Of a stretch of DNA of 64,000 nt, positions 34,210-48,100 are shown piece after piece; position 1 is the first letter of the stretch; each line of letters opens with the position of its first letter. The stretch covers positions 4,464,001-4,528,000 of the forward strand of contig JAZGTN010000089.1 of the NCBI GenBank assembly GCA_037783415.1. The letters run 5' to 3'. The notes under the pieces were generated by a model. It had not been told where the DNA came from. It ran no database searches and worked only from the letters and a program-made list of their open reading frames with translations. The translations under genes were made by a program, and so were the position numbers. The DNA is from Leptasterias polaris (taxonomy: Eukaryota; Echinodermata; Asteroidea; Forcipulatida; Asteriidae).

Positions 34210-36130
34210 GTGAGTCCACTGTCCAGGCACTATGATTTCTCAGGATTTTCCCTAATTTCAGGTTTTTCTTAAAATCTCTCTGAGCCTTCAAATTCTCATG
34301 AAAGAAGTAAAGCAATCACCAAAGGGAGAAAGAAATAGTCCACATTGTGTCCAAACCAGCGTTGTCACTACGCCGGTCGGTGCCGGTCGGACCTGCCGGC
34401 ACTCGGAGCTACCCGACCGGGACTAAGCCTTGCTAAAGCTTTTACCGACCGGCACTAAATTCGACCAAAATGCTGAATATTAAATTATTTTGTCATCAGA
34501 AGCCAACAATAAATTCCAGTATTTACAACAAAATACATCGGGTTTTGTTTTAGTAATCCATTCCTAACAATATCTGACAAAATTTTGCGTGCGTCGTAAT
34601 TTATTTTGTCCCGTTCTGTTTGTACCGTATTGTGGCTTTGCGCACACCATTGATCACAACATTCGGCCTGCATGCCGCCGAGAGACCGACCAAAAAATCA
34701 TGCTACGCGCAGCGTCCACGATAACCAACAGTCTTTCTTCAGGGCGCCCGGCTGATCTGCCAAGTAATAAATATGCATAAGGTGACGTCGCGCGGTAACT
34801 TATGTCACTCAACCAATGAACATGCAACTTGTGGAGCTATATGCAACGTCACGGGTGCTTGCATATTCATTAGATGGACAAGTCTCAAGCTACAGTATAT
34901 CGCGCGGCGTCACCTCATACATATTTATGACTTAGCAGATCAGCCGGGTGCCCTGACTTTCTCACGATCAACAGGCAGCAAATCATAAATAAGATGGCGG
35001 CCCCCAAGCACGACGAACTTCAATGTATTATTTTGCCATTTTCAAACCATATTATCTGGACGAAGTCATCATTTGGTGAGCCCTGGCATGTATCATAATA
35101 ATTCACCAGATGTAAGGAAAAAAATAAAGTAGGTTGGAGTAGTATGGGATGTTTATAAGTGGGAATAATTGATCGTACTTTTAAAACATAGCTGTAAATG
35201 GCGACTGTGATGAGACCGAGGTTGGGCTCTGGACCCCCGGCCATGAGGCGCGATACTACGTTCCCGAGCAGAAAATTAGCCGGCACTAAATTTGGGCTAG
35301 TGACAACACTGGTCCAAACATGGGAGTCTGTAAACATGGGAGGTTCTGGGTCTAGAATAATAATAATAATAATACGCAGTTCTTATATAGCACTTTATAC
35401 TCCCGATGGGTGGCTCAAAGCGCTCAGTATTTTTCCTGCAAGGTATGTGGAGTTACGTTTTGAAGTATGAGACCTATTCCTTTGCATAGCACCATGTAAT
35501 GGTTAAAAAGGTGCTGTGGCGCAATATGCAGCCAATCATACCAGGAACACCGGGGCGAACCCCTTCTCTTTACGATAAGTGCACTTGGTTCTTTTACGTG
35601 CATTACACAACACACGGGACCTACGGCTTAACGTCCCATCCGAAGGACGAAGCATGTGGTTAAAGTGTCTTGCTTAAGGACACAAGTGTCATGACTGGGA
35701 TTCGAACCCACACTCTGCTGATCAGAAACACCAGAGCTTGAGTTCGGTGCTCTTATCCGCTCGGCCACGACACGCCACAGAATAAGGGGGGAACCCAGGC
35801 CAGCAAGCCATTTTTCAAGGAATTCTAACATATAATGTCAAATCCAATCCCAGAATGTCTTTGCACAAAAGTCTTACCCAAAAATATACATGTAATCCTT
35901 CATCTTAAATATGTTTCAGTGAATTTTGGCTTTAAAAAAAGAAAGTATTTTTTCTATTGTATTCTCATTTTCATTTTTTAAAGGCATGGCAGTACATGTT
36001 ATTGTTAGGAAATTTAATTTGGAATTCATGTAATTGGGAAACTCATGTAAATATTTTGAAGTGCATACTTTGGGAAGTTGAGACAAGTTCCAATTATATG
36101 CATTTTTAGACTGAGTTGATTCCTTGTAAA

Positions 36131-36164
<34 letters not shown>

Positions 36165-39100
36165 CAGTCAAGCAGTTACACCAGATTACAATAATTCATT
36201 TTCAGAGATGGAATAAAAATCAATTTAAAATCACTGCCTGTTTAAGCAAACATAAAGATAAAACGAAATAGGTCGTTAAATATCTCTGAGGCTTTGCCAC
36301 TTACAATTGTGGATGTCTAACTTATCTCTCTTTTGGGCAATCTTATATTCAATACTCTCAATTAACATAACACTTCTTTTGAAGGAATTAAAAACAGGAG
36401 CTTTTTCTTCATATTTACATTTATAAATATGTTGTTTACCTAAAATAATTAAATGATTAATCAATAAAATGGGGTCATAAATGTTATAACCGAACATAAT
36501 AGAGAACTCTGTTAAATTTATGTTAATCCTAAGCATAGAAGCCATCCAAGCTTGAATGCAACTCCAAAAGGATTTTACATCGGGGCACTTAACAAATAAA
36601 TGAGAAAGCGTCCCTTCCTCGACCTTACAAAAGGTACATTTAGAGCTATTTACTAGCCCGATCTTATGCAAAAAGACGTTGTTCACTTTTAGTCTATGCA
36701 GAAACATAAACTGAAACATCCTAGATTTAATATCTATAGCACATTTGTAAGGCAAAGAGAAAATAAACTTCCAATCCTCCTGGTCGATTTCATATGAGAC
36801 ATTCCATTTTGCCTGAATCTTCACTGGTTTATCTCTAACCTTTTCCATCAGTTTGTCATAAGCATATTTAACAAAATGCTTCCTCTGAAGAAAAGAATTA
36901 ATGACAATGGTATCCTGAGTCTGCAGATTTTTACTAATCCATTTATCTTTCCAGTTAGAGGGAATAGCTTTTAACAGGCCAAAATACTGGATGAAGTTGG
37001 TTTCTAGTTTATATTTAAAATGAAGATCCTTATAAGAAAGAAAACAACCAGTCGGACCAATGATATGATTAATCTTAGATACTCCAGCTTCGAACCATTT
37101 CACATAAAATAGAGGCTGACCTTGAATTGAAATAAAAGAATTTCCCCAGAGGCTTTGCTTCAAAAATTCTTCAGATGAAGCAGGGGATTTAAAAGTAAGG
37201 GAGCTCCAAGCTGTCAAAATGTCCCTTAACATGGGGGATGACAAGTGGAGTGATTTAACAAAACCGTTTGAGAAATTCCCTTCAAACAATTCATGCCCTC
37301 CAAACTGATGGATGTGCCTGTAAATAAACATTTTCCAGTTGCCCTTGTTTGTATGATCTAAGAACCTTTTAACCCAAGCAACTTTTAAGGCATGAACATG
37401 CTGTTCGTAGTTTATCATGTTCAAGCCTCCCATATCAATTTTATTGTAAAGAACAGAGCGTTTAATTTTATCAGGTTTGTTATGCCATAAAAACGAAAAA
37501 AATAAAGAGTTAATCTTCTTAAAATGTTTTTTTACTAGGATTAGGCAACACAGAAGACACAAAGGTTAACTTGGGCATTATTAATGATTTGAGGATGGTT
37601 ATTTTACCCTGCAAGGTCAAGTTTCTCATACCCCAAAGTTTAAGAGAATTTTCAATAGATACAAGGACGGGGTCAAAGTTTAAATCGAACATATTCTCTT
37701 TGTTAAGAGAGAAACAAATACCCAATGATTTAAAAGACTCTTTACCAAATTTTAAGGGAAAACTTGATGTAAAATTAGCATTATTCATTTTGTTTGAGCC
37801 AATAAGAATAACCTCCGACTTATTATAGTTAACTGTCAAGCCAGAGCATTTTTTAAAATCGTCCAGAGTGTCTAAGGTATTCTGCAATGATTTGTCAGAC
37901 CCATCTAAAAAAATAGTGGTGTCATCGGCAAACTGTGAAATTTTAAGAACAAGACCGTCAATATTTATACCAGTGATATCAGTGTTGTCCCTGATTGTTG
38001 TTGCAAGGGGTTCAACAGCGAGAGTAAAAAGATAAGGAGATAAAGGACAGCCTTGCCTCACTCCTCTAGACAATGGAAAGAATTTAGAAGAATACCCATT
38101 ATTGATAACAGTACTCTCAATATTCTTATAAAAGACCTTAATCCACTTTCTTAAATCTTCACCAAAACCGTAATACATGTACATAAGAGTTTTATTGACG
38201 AATTGCCATTCAAGCTTATCAAAAGCCTTTTCAAAGTCCACACAGAACAGCATGCCGGGAATATCTTCGTCTTCGGCAAATTGTATGGTTTCCAAAATGG
38301 TAAAAATATTTTCGCCAATAAATCTGCCCTGGATAAAACCTGTTTGATCGGAAAATACTAAGGAAGAGATATGGTTTTTAATCCGAGCAGAAAATTAGCC
38401 GGCACTAAATTTGGGCTAGTGACAACACTGGTCCAAACGTGTACATGTACATTTGTAATTCTGTGATGCACAGAGTCTGTAAACATGGGAGGTTCTGGGT
38501 CTAGAATAATAATAATAATAATACGCAGTTCTTATATAGCACTTTATACTCCCGATGGGTGGCTCAAAGCGCTCAGTATTTTTCCTGCAAGGTATGTGGA
38601 GTTACGTGTTGAAGTATGAGACCTATTCCTTTGCATAGCACCATGTAATGGTTAAAAAGGTGCTGTGGCGCAATATGCAGCCAATCATACCAGGAACACC
38701 GGGGCGAACCCCTTCTCTTTACGATAAGTGCACTTGGTTCTTTTACGTGCATTACACAACACACGGGACCTACGGCTTAACGTCCCATCCGAAGGACGAA
38801 GCATGTGGTTAAAGTGTCTTGCTTAAGGACACAAGTGTCATGACTGGGATTCGAACCCACACTCTGCTGATCAGAAACACCAGAGCTTGAGTTCGGTGCT
38901 CTTATCCGCTCGGCCACGACACGCCACAGAATAAGGGGGGAACCCAGGCCAGCAAGCCATTTTTCAAGGAATTCTAACATATAATGTCAAATCCAATCCC
39001 AGAATGTCTTTGCACAAAAGTCTTACCCAAAAATATACATGTAATCCTTCATCTTAAATATGTTTCAGTGAATTTTGGCTTTAAAAAAAGAAAGTATTTT

Positions 39101-42100
39101 TTCTATTGTATTCTCATTTTCATTTTTTAAAGGCATGGCAGTACATGTTATTGTTAGGAAATTTAATTTGGAATTCATGTAATTAGGAAACTCATGTAAA
39201 TATTTTGAAGTGCATACTTTGGGAAGTTGAGACAAGTTCCAATTATATGCATTTTTAGACCGAGTTGATTCCTTGTAAAAGTTGTTTTTTGTTTTGTTTT
39301 TGGGGTTTTTTTTAATAAAAGAAAAACAAAATGCAAGAAAATATTTTTGAAACCCTTAATTCTGAAAAGAGTGAGCACCAACAGACTTTGTACCAGTTCA
39401 AACTAATTTGATTGTTTCATGAAAAACGACAAATGTTTGTTTGGCATCATTTTCCTTAGAAAATTTAGAAGATTGGAGTGACAGTGCTGCGTGTACCTTT
39501 TCCAAATGGCCCCCCTACCATGCACTTACAGTGTAATCATGTTAATTGATACTTGGCCGTACCTTTCTTTTAATGCAATGTGTGTATGTCATTACTCTCA
39601 ATATCAAACTGGCATTGTCCATTTCAGCAAGGCTTAATAAAGAGCAGTGACATGTGTCATCGATCAATTTCTGAGCAATTAACTGTAAATTTGCATACGT
39701 CGTTAATTATTTTGGGCAATAACTCAGATGAAAAGTCCATTTAATGTACTTACTGTACAGTGCATAGCTGCTACTCTGCTAGAGTTATGGTACTCTGTCA
39801 TGTGTCTGTATAGTGTAAAGTACATGTAGTTTGGATGATTGTTTTAAAAACGTAAAATGTGTGATTTTTATTCCAGAAAGTTGCTCTGTGTGAAATAAGT
39901 TCAGGTTTTAATTGCTCTGAGAGAATCTTTGTTCTGAAATAATTTCTTTGATGATGAAATTCACGTCATGAGAAAAACGTCCCAAGAGAAATTTAGCCAT
40001 AATATTTAAAGTACATGTACATGTAGAACCAAGCACAGCAGTTTGCAAATCACACCTAAAATTTTGGTCTGATTTGTCAACAATTCTTTTTGGAAAAACA
40101 CATGTACATGTAGAACTTGACGCCACTTGAGTACAACACCCTCACAAGGTTTGCCAATTCTGTGCACCTCTTTACAAATCTGCGCAATTGTTTCATCGTC
40201 GATGTACCTTTTGTACTTCGGCAGGATGACTTCAATGCATTTAAGGTCAAGATTGCAAATTTGATTTCAAGATTTTTATTTTCTCACAGATGGTCTCTCA
40301 TATGTTTTTTATTTTATTTTAATTACGGTTCTTGTAAAGCCAATGACCTTTAAAGGGTTTAAATTTTGTGGGAAAAAACCACAGGACTTTGGGGCTTGTA
40401 GCTCAAAATTTGTACTTGACCCAAATTTCTTTTACAAAAAATCTTGTCCAGAACCAACTTTACACCATATACAATGTACATGTAGACCATGTGACATCAC
40501 ATGTTTACAAAAGAGCCACAGAGCCTGGACTTCCTGCAGGCACAATTTGTACACAGCTCAATGGAAGAATACAATAAATCTTATATTTTATGGAGATTGC
40601 ACTGTCTGATTTTTCTCAATTTTTGATATGAAGAAAGGGGGGACATCTCAAAAGCTGTACAGCTGTTGCTTTTGTAACTATTGAATTTATGTGAAAATTA
40701 TGACACAAAATGTAAATTTTCCCATATGGCCTGTGTAGTTTTATCTTGCCTGTCAGGAAATGCATTAAAATGTACAAGGTCACACTTCTGTAAACAAAGG
40801 TAACATGGTCTATAGGCTACACAGATAAACTGTTTGTCATCTGAACAAGCACTGACACAAGTTTTATCTCATTTGTCTTATGTGTGTACATATACTTCAA
40901 GAATAGAATTGAAAGATATTTATCACTCAGATTCGGAGTCAACATTGGAATTATACCTTTCTTATTCGAGTTATTACTCAGTGAGGTACATGTACTTTTT
41001 GTGTAATCTTTTCAATTGAAAACTGTTTACAAGGCCTCTGGACTTGTCCGATCATGAGTTAACTGGCTCAACGCTAAAATCTCTAGCCTCTGGCCTGCAG
41101 TCCAGTGTTACTTTGCGAGCTCTGCTACGTAGATGAATCGGTTTGAATGATGTCTATAGAACATGGTATCCAAATATAGCCAATTGATCAGAAAACAACC
41201 TGAAAATTCAATAAATTTGAGTCAATTCTGAGTAATTGATAAGTCTACACAGTGCACACTATATCATCCTGGACTGCATTAGTCCTTGATTAGGCTCTAC
41301 TCAGCAGCTGTTTTGACCACATAAAATACATACACTGTGTGTAGCTTGGGGATACATAAAAACTACACGCAGTTCATGGTCTGATGGTGATATACCCTTG
41401 CATGTTTCTTCTGCACTAACGAATAGAGAGAAAAACATCCTGAAGTGAAATTGATGACGAGTTAAGGGGATGTCACTCTGTATTGTTTCTTGTACGTATG
41501 TGTAGTGTCTTCGTGCTGTGCAATACATGTACATGTATGCCTGGTTTCTGTCCAGTGTCACTGTCAAGTCAGTGCATTTGTTTTTTCTCATCATCATAAT
41601 CAATGCGTAGTGCCACAATAGCTCTCTCCATGAATAAAGAAAAGGCCTTCGTGATTATGAAATGCACATCAAAAAATGTACTGATGTAGCTCTTTGTTAT
41701 CATGTTTCATATCTTAGTTACTGATTCATGGCCAGATGCCGAGGATCTTTGGTCGAGGGTGACGGTAACCTTTTCCCACCTCCATGTTCTTGAAATGACA
41801 CCTTCGAATTAACACTGCAGTAATTGAATGAACCGGATGTTGCAATTTCTCAGATTTTGTGTGCACAATTTATATTTGCAACTTTCTACACATCATACGT
41901 ACATGTATTGTACATGAAAGATGAAGGAGAAATGCAAACTATGGTGTCCACAAGAAACAAAGAAACCTCTGAAACATGCCTGTCCAGGGTCAAATTTCAT
42001 AGAGCACACAAAGTATGTATGGATAGCTAAGCACAACAACATTTTGCTAACCAGAATAAGGAAACCAGCTAAATTACCATTCCACGTATAAAGTTTGTGA

Positions 42101-45100
42101 CTGGTGTCCTGCTCATTTATGCTAAGCAGAAAATTGTTGAACAATATTTGCTGCTTAAAGTTAAACAGGTCTATGAAATTGGTCCCTGGTGAACACCTGG
42201 CTAACACAATGATTATAAATTGTATCCTCAGAATGAGACCATTGGCGTTGACAGGTTTTGGCTTTGGATGTGGCTAGACGGTTGTCTCTCCCTTACTGCT
42301 TTGCCTTTTAAGACAGTGGCAATAGTCGCTCCTGCCGAAAGCCTCATTTATAGCCGCAGTCGCTCAGTATGGACAGTGCCTACCTGTATGGCTTAACTGT
42401 GCATGAAATTAACTGCGTGTGCTGACATGGCATCTCTTGATTGTATCAAACTGTTTGACTGGTAAAAATAGATGAGCTGTCTCAGCAGCTGGCATGATAT
42501 TCTTCCTGCTTAACACTGCGTCGAGGGATCGCGCAGTCAGTGACTGCGTCATTGTAAACAAATTGTGTTTACTCATTAACGGTACAGTCAAAAATCTCAA
42601 AATTTCTCAAGTTCCCTCAATGGAACATAGCCGGATAACACTATTACATGTACCAGTATAATTAGCTTGGGGCGAGTCTTTGACCTATACAGTCACCTTT
42701 AACTTTGAATCCCCCAAGGCCAAGTACATTTAAAAAAATTAAAAAAATTAAAAAAATGCAAACAAATGAAAAATTGGATTTGGGTAAATTTGTTTTCTTA
42801 TTGTAGCGACTAAGTTGAATTTTTTGGGGGCATTTTTCTTTGGTCTGGGGATTCAGTGAACCTTTGTGAGTCTATTGATACCATGTTAGAAGAGTTTGTG
42901 AGCAACCAAAATCAGTTTACTCACAATTTAAACCGGTACAGTCGCTGACTGTACGACCATGTGATGGCGCTTGTATATTGGCATACTGCAGCGCAGGGTT
43001 AAGTCTGATTTTTAGATTTTTGTTTTTGCCCTTGGAAAAATCAGAAAAACTGTTATTAAATTGCTTGAAAGTTATCCTACACCATGTAGGCTACATGATG
43101 TACATCATAAAAACAACTACGTACGTCAGCCCTTGTGCGAAAGAAATTGTCATACTTTTTTTCCCCCAAGAACCAAATAGCATGCATGCTCAGTATGAGG
43201 ATTGCAAAAAACTTATAATATAAAAATGCTGTGGAAATTGGCAAGAAAGAAAGAAAATTAACACACATTTTTTAAGAGCTTTGAATATGTTAATTTATTT
43301 ATTTATTTAATTAGTAATAGTACTATTTTGTTCACCCAAGCATTTTTGTTCAGCTCACCTTTTGGGTTTGATAAACCAAATTGGAGTGGAATAGCCCATA
43401 TTGACAGCTGTGGGTGCACTGTACATGTGTCTATGGGGAATATAGAGTTTGTGGTGGATACTTGCATATAATGTGTTCAGTAAAATGCATAGTTTATTAA
43501 GGTCAGAATTTTAAGTTGTTATTGAAAACAAATATGAGCCGCGTAAATGTGCAATGTAGCTCAGCAAGCCAGCATTAATCAAATTGTTACTTTTTGAACA
43601 TGAGTTCAGGATTTTCCTCTAATCCTAGCTGCACATGATACAATGTATGTATTACAGGTCAGAGGTCATGTGAAAATTTGGCCAATACTACAAGTACATA
43701 GTACAGTTAACATAATGTTCCCCTTTTCCATTTATCACAAGGAACAATTGGCTGTACATGTACATAAACCACCTAAAATACACCAGATTTTACATTGTGA
43801 CATATCAATTAAAACATCAACAAAACAAAGAGTATGATACTGTAGATGTACAGATACAGCAGTCATTTTTAACAACAGTAGTGAAAGTGTAAAACTGTGT
43901 CGCAGATCTGCAGGGCATGAGAGTCTTTTAATACCCTGGAGAGAGTCCCTGGAGTAATTAAAAATTGAAATTACAATGTACTCTGCTGTGTTTACATCGG
44001 CAGGTAATTGTGGAGGTGTCCCAAGTACATTTGTACAGCCGTTTGTATGTGATTCTACAGTACATGAACCTGAATACATGTTTAAATGCATACATGCTCC
44101 CATACTTGATTAAATTAACATGTGTATCTATAGACCCATTGCATAACGCACAGCGCACTTACACGTGCGTCTCCTGTCCGCCATTTTGGGAGTCAAAACG
44201 TGCACAAAAGGAATGGACTCACAAAAAGGCAGAAATGGTAGATGCGCATTGTTCGGAGGTGCGTATGCACATGTACCATTCCTTTTGTGCACATTTTGAC
44301 TCACACAATGTTTGACAGGAGACGCGCGTGTAAGTGCGCTACGCGTTATGCAATGGGTCTACATGTATATGACCAGCAAAGTTACTGGTACATGACTACA
44401 TGTACATGTGTACACACTGCACAAAAAGTGGTTACCATTTTATTTAGGCGGTCAAGCACACTGGATTCAAGATCTGGTGTTTCTGATTAGCTGAGTGTGG
44501 GTTCGAGTCCCGGTCTTGACACTTAGTGTCCCTAAGCAAGACACTTAATAATTATTGCTTCGTCCTTCGGATGGGATGTAAAGTCGTAGGTCCTGTGTGT
44601 TGTGAAATGCATTATGTAAAAGAACCCAGTTACACTCATTGATAGAAAAACAGTAATTATTAATTTTACAAACATTTTTTCCAAAAAACTTAAGTCTGCC
44701 ATAGCTTGTCTGCTTAGCATTAACTATAGTTTGGATCGGTCACAACTTGAGTGTTTCCAGTTGGGACGGCCCAACTGAAGCTAGGATTGCCAGATGGCAG
44801 TAGTGATAATGATAGTGGTATAGAGATTTACCACAATGATCAGAGGCTGTCTTATCATTTATAATCCCGTTCCAGTAAAAGTTCCGAGCATCATTGGTTC
44901 TCCCTCCATCAGGTCCCTGAGTTAGTGTAATTGATCTACTGGTCTGTAGTGGAATGTTTTCTCCATTAAATGGAGTCCCGAAGCATTAGTCACACAGAAA
45001 TGATCAGGACTGGTTTGGTTCCACTGTAAATGTGGACCTCGTTTATTATTATGTATTTACTGTCACCACTGGACGTGTGTACCTTGAGGCAAATTAAGTT

Positions 45101-48100
45101 GCAATTAAAAGAACAATTGCTTGGCATTGTTCTCCCTTAACAATGGTCCGCTGGCCAAATGCCAGTTTAAAACACCAGACATGCCAGAGGACCAGTCAAA
45201 ATTCTTTCCAAGTGGTTAGACTGGCTAGTTCAGTGTAGAAAAGCATCCCTTTTCCATTTGAAATGTTGACTAGGGTCAAAGTTGAAGGACTAGTGAAATG
45301 ACAAGCTAACTGGTCCCACTGGCCAGTCACTAAAAAATGTTAAGAGCAAACCCTGTCTGGTATTATAATTTACTAAGGTAAACTCGTTACCATGCACTGA
45401 TACTGTGTACATGTTACATGTAGCTGCCACATGTGTTCATAGTGTTGTCATATCAATTGACAAGTTCCTTTGTAACATTAACTCTAAATGTATAGTAATG
45501 TGGGATCACTCCTCTCTCTAATGCTATACACCCGATCCTCATACAAATAGAGCTATCCATGCACAGACCGTGGAGGAAGAATTCAAACAAAGCTCAATAT
45601 CACATGGTATATAAATGTAACTCAAGATCCAAACTTGCTGTAATCTAATTTCATGACATGGTAAATGATACTGATGTAGGATGCCTGTGCCCATGCTGAG
45701 CAATGAACAATGCAGTCCGCAGTCCTACACAGTTGAAACAGAACTTCATCGGGAACATTCAGAACTCAAGAAGTCAGTGTTTTAAACTTTGATTCAAATT
45801 TGGTTGAAAATCTACATTTGATTTTTGAGTGAAAACCATTTTTGTTTTAAATCAAGAATCCAGGTGATTGGGTAACTCAACAATTTTTTTTATTTTATTT
45901 ATTATTAATTTTTTTTGGGGGGGGGAGGAAATGAAATTTAACATTGTTAATTCTGAATCGGTCCTCTTTACAGCTGTTTGATTTTGATGGGTTGGGGTTG
46001 TAAGGATATCAATTGGTTCTTTCCGTTCAGAATTGTGTATTTCTTTTTCCTTTCAGATTTGGCAACAGCGTGGAACAATCATGCTGAAGCAAATAATGCG
46101 GTAAGTTTTTAAAACATGTATTTGAAAAATTGTGATTCAATTTCAAAAAGCAACATTAACTGTTTCTTTCAATTGAAAATAAAAATAAAATAATAGATGT
46201 GAGGCTCTATTGCATACAAAAAAAATATGGATGCTTGACTATAATAAATGCCTCAAAATTCAATTAAAATTTCAGTCCTGGAATTTCAACTTTGAGAGGG
46301 CAAGGCCATTTTCAGTTTGCAAAGGCACTTTCATTAGAAAATCTTAAAGTCTATGGAAAACTTTTGAAGGAGGCACCAAGGCCAAGACATGGGGTAACAG
46401 AGACCATGGCCTCAGTGTAATTCCAGGCCTGATACTCACATAAATGTTCCACAATGAACTACCAAGATCATTTCTGCATCCAAACAACATTAATTTATTA
46501 TTTGTTAAACTGTCATTTCCTGAATGAAACTTATTTTGAATTTCCATTTATAAATACCAGGATAGACCTTTCACAGTCGGAGTTATTGCCAACCAAGGTT
46601 GTACAACTATAGGAAGCCATCAATACAAAGCAACAAATAGATAGCGACAGTTTGTAACAATGTTACTAAACAATATTCAAAAATAGTGTTGAATTTGTTG
46701 GAAACAAAGCAATCAATCATGGGATGTATTGTTGTCAATTGATAGTTTGCAGAAATGTTGAATTTGGTCTGTAAACAGGATTGAATGTTTTGCAAATATT
46801 CCCCTGGGTCCATGCCAATCAGGGTGTTTTGTTTATCAACAATGGAAAGGTCTATACTAATGACTCGAAAACAGAGTTTCCACCATACAAAACTAGTTCC
46901 ACCACAACAATGCCAGTACTACCATTAGATCACTGTGAATTCCCAGCGTCATCTGTCAGTATGTGCCTCAAGTTGTTATCTTTCCGCCACATCTGCTCTG
47001 TTATTCCTAAAACGTGGGGGCCGAGAAGCACCTGTTTTTCAACCTCTACTAGTGGGGATGAATATAAGATATGTCATTTGTTTCATCCCATCAACTGTGG
47101 TCGGATGAGTCAGTCTTTTTAGTCTTTCCCTCCCTGCTTAAGACTTTAAGAGTGCATGGTGTTACGTTGTGCTTCGGTGAAAAGAGTTGTTTTGTTTCAC
47201 TGGACAGTTATCTTGACCAAGGCGTCACATAGCCTGGTCAATCTGCTTGTTGACGTTGACGCCACACAGCGTAATGCCAATGGTGCTTGTATTTTGTTTT
47301 CAGCTCAAAAGGGCAGAGGCCAGGCTAGAGGAAGCGGAGACCTACCATCCAGGCTCTTTTAACATAGATCCGAATCCCAGAGGAGTATTGAGTCCCGGGT
47401 ACAAGCGGTACCTAGACGGCATGGAGGATCTTGGATCTGTGCGAGTACCAGTCGACAGGGTACCAACGGTAGAATTTGGTGGCGTGCAGCACAGTCAAGT
47501 AAGATTTTCAATTCACAGCCAAATGACCTTGTGTATACATGTAAGGTTTTTGTGCCATTTTCATTTTGTACCATCCAAAACAGTTTTTAACCAGCAAAAT
47601 ATGTTGGTCTGTTTTTTTTTTTTTTATTTTTTTATTTTTATTTTTTCTTGTAATTTGGTGCCGGACAAGAGGACATCATGCTTAAGGTCTTCAGTCATGT
47701 CATATGTCTCCTCTCATTGCAAAGGTTTTGAAAAGAATGTTCGTTTCACAAATTAAACTTCTTATCACTTTAATTTGTAATAAGCTACTTCTTTATATTT
47801 TGCAAAAAAATAGTTCATGGTCCAGCGTTTCGACCTTTAGCACAGTGTCTAATAGATGTTGCATCGGGATAAAGAATATAATTTGGTTTTTACCCTACAC
47901 CGATGTGTGTTAAGCACTGTATACTCAGTACTTTCCCAAGTTCTGTGAAAAAAATCCACAGGCAAATCACCCACAACCTTTGCATTGCTAGAGCAGATGT
48001 CTTTTACCATTAGACTATCGAGCTAGCCCAATGGCTAGACGCAGTTCCAATTTTAAGTAGAGGCTACCGCAACAATTTAATAGATGTTATTAGCAGAGTT

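Larger units (their letters stand above)
36133..38382 (-). mobile_element. 5'-truncated L1/Tx1-like non-LTR retrotransposon
   Basis: The element reads on the minus strand. It starts mid-ORF2 at 38382, ends with a ~110-base 3' UTR, and terminates in an uninterrupted 32-base T run (36133-36164), which is its poly-A tail. The coding part holds RT motifs and a CCHC-like zf-RVT region, split by a frameshift. Near-identical flanks R1/R2 and the intact tail show a young insertion. It lies antisense in CEP350 intron 1. Confidence 0.93.
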
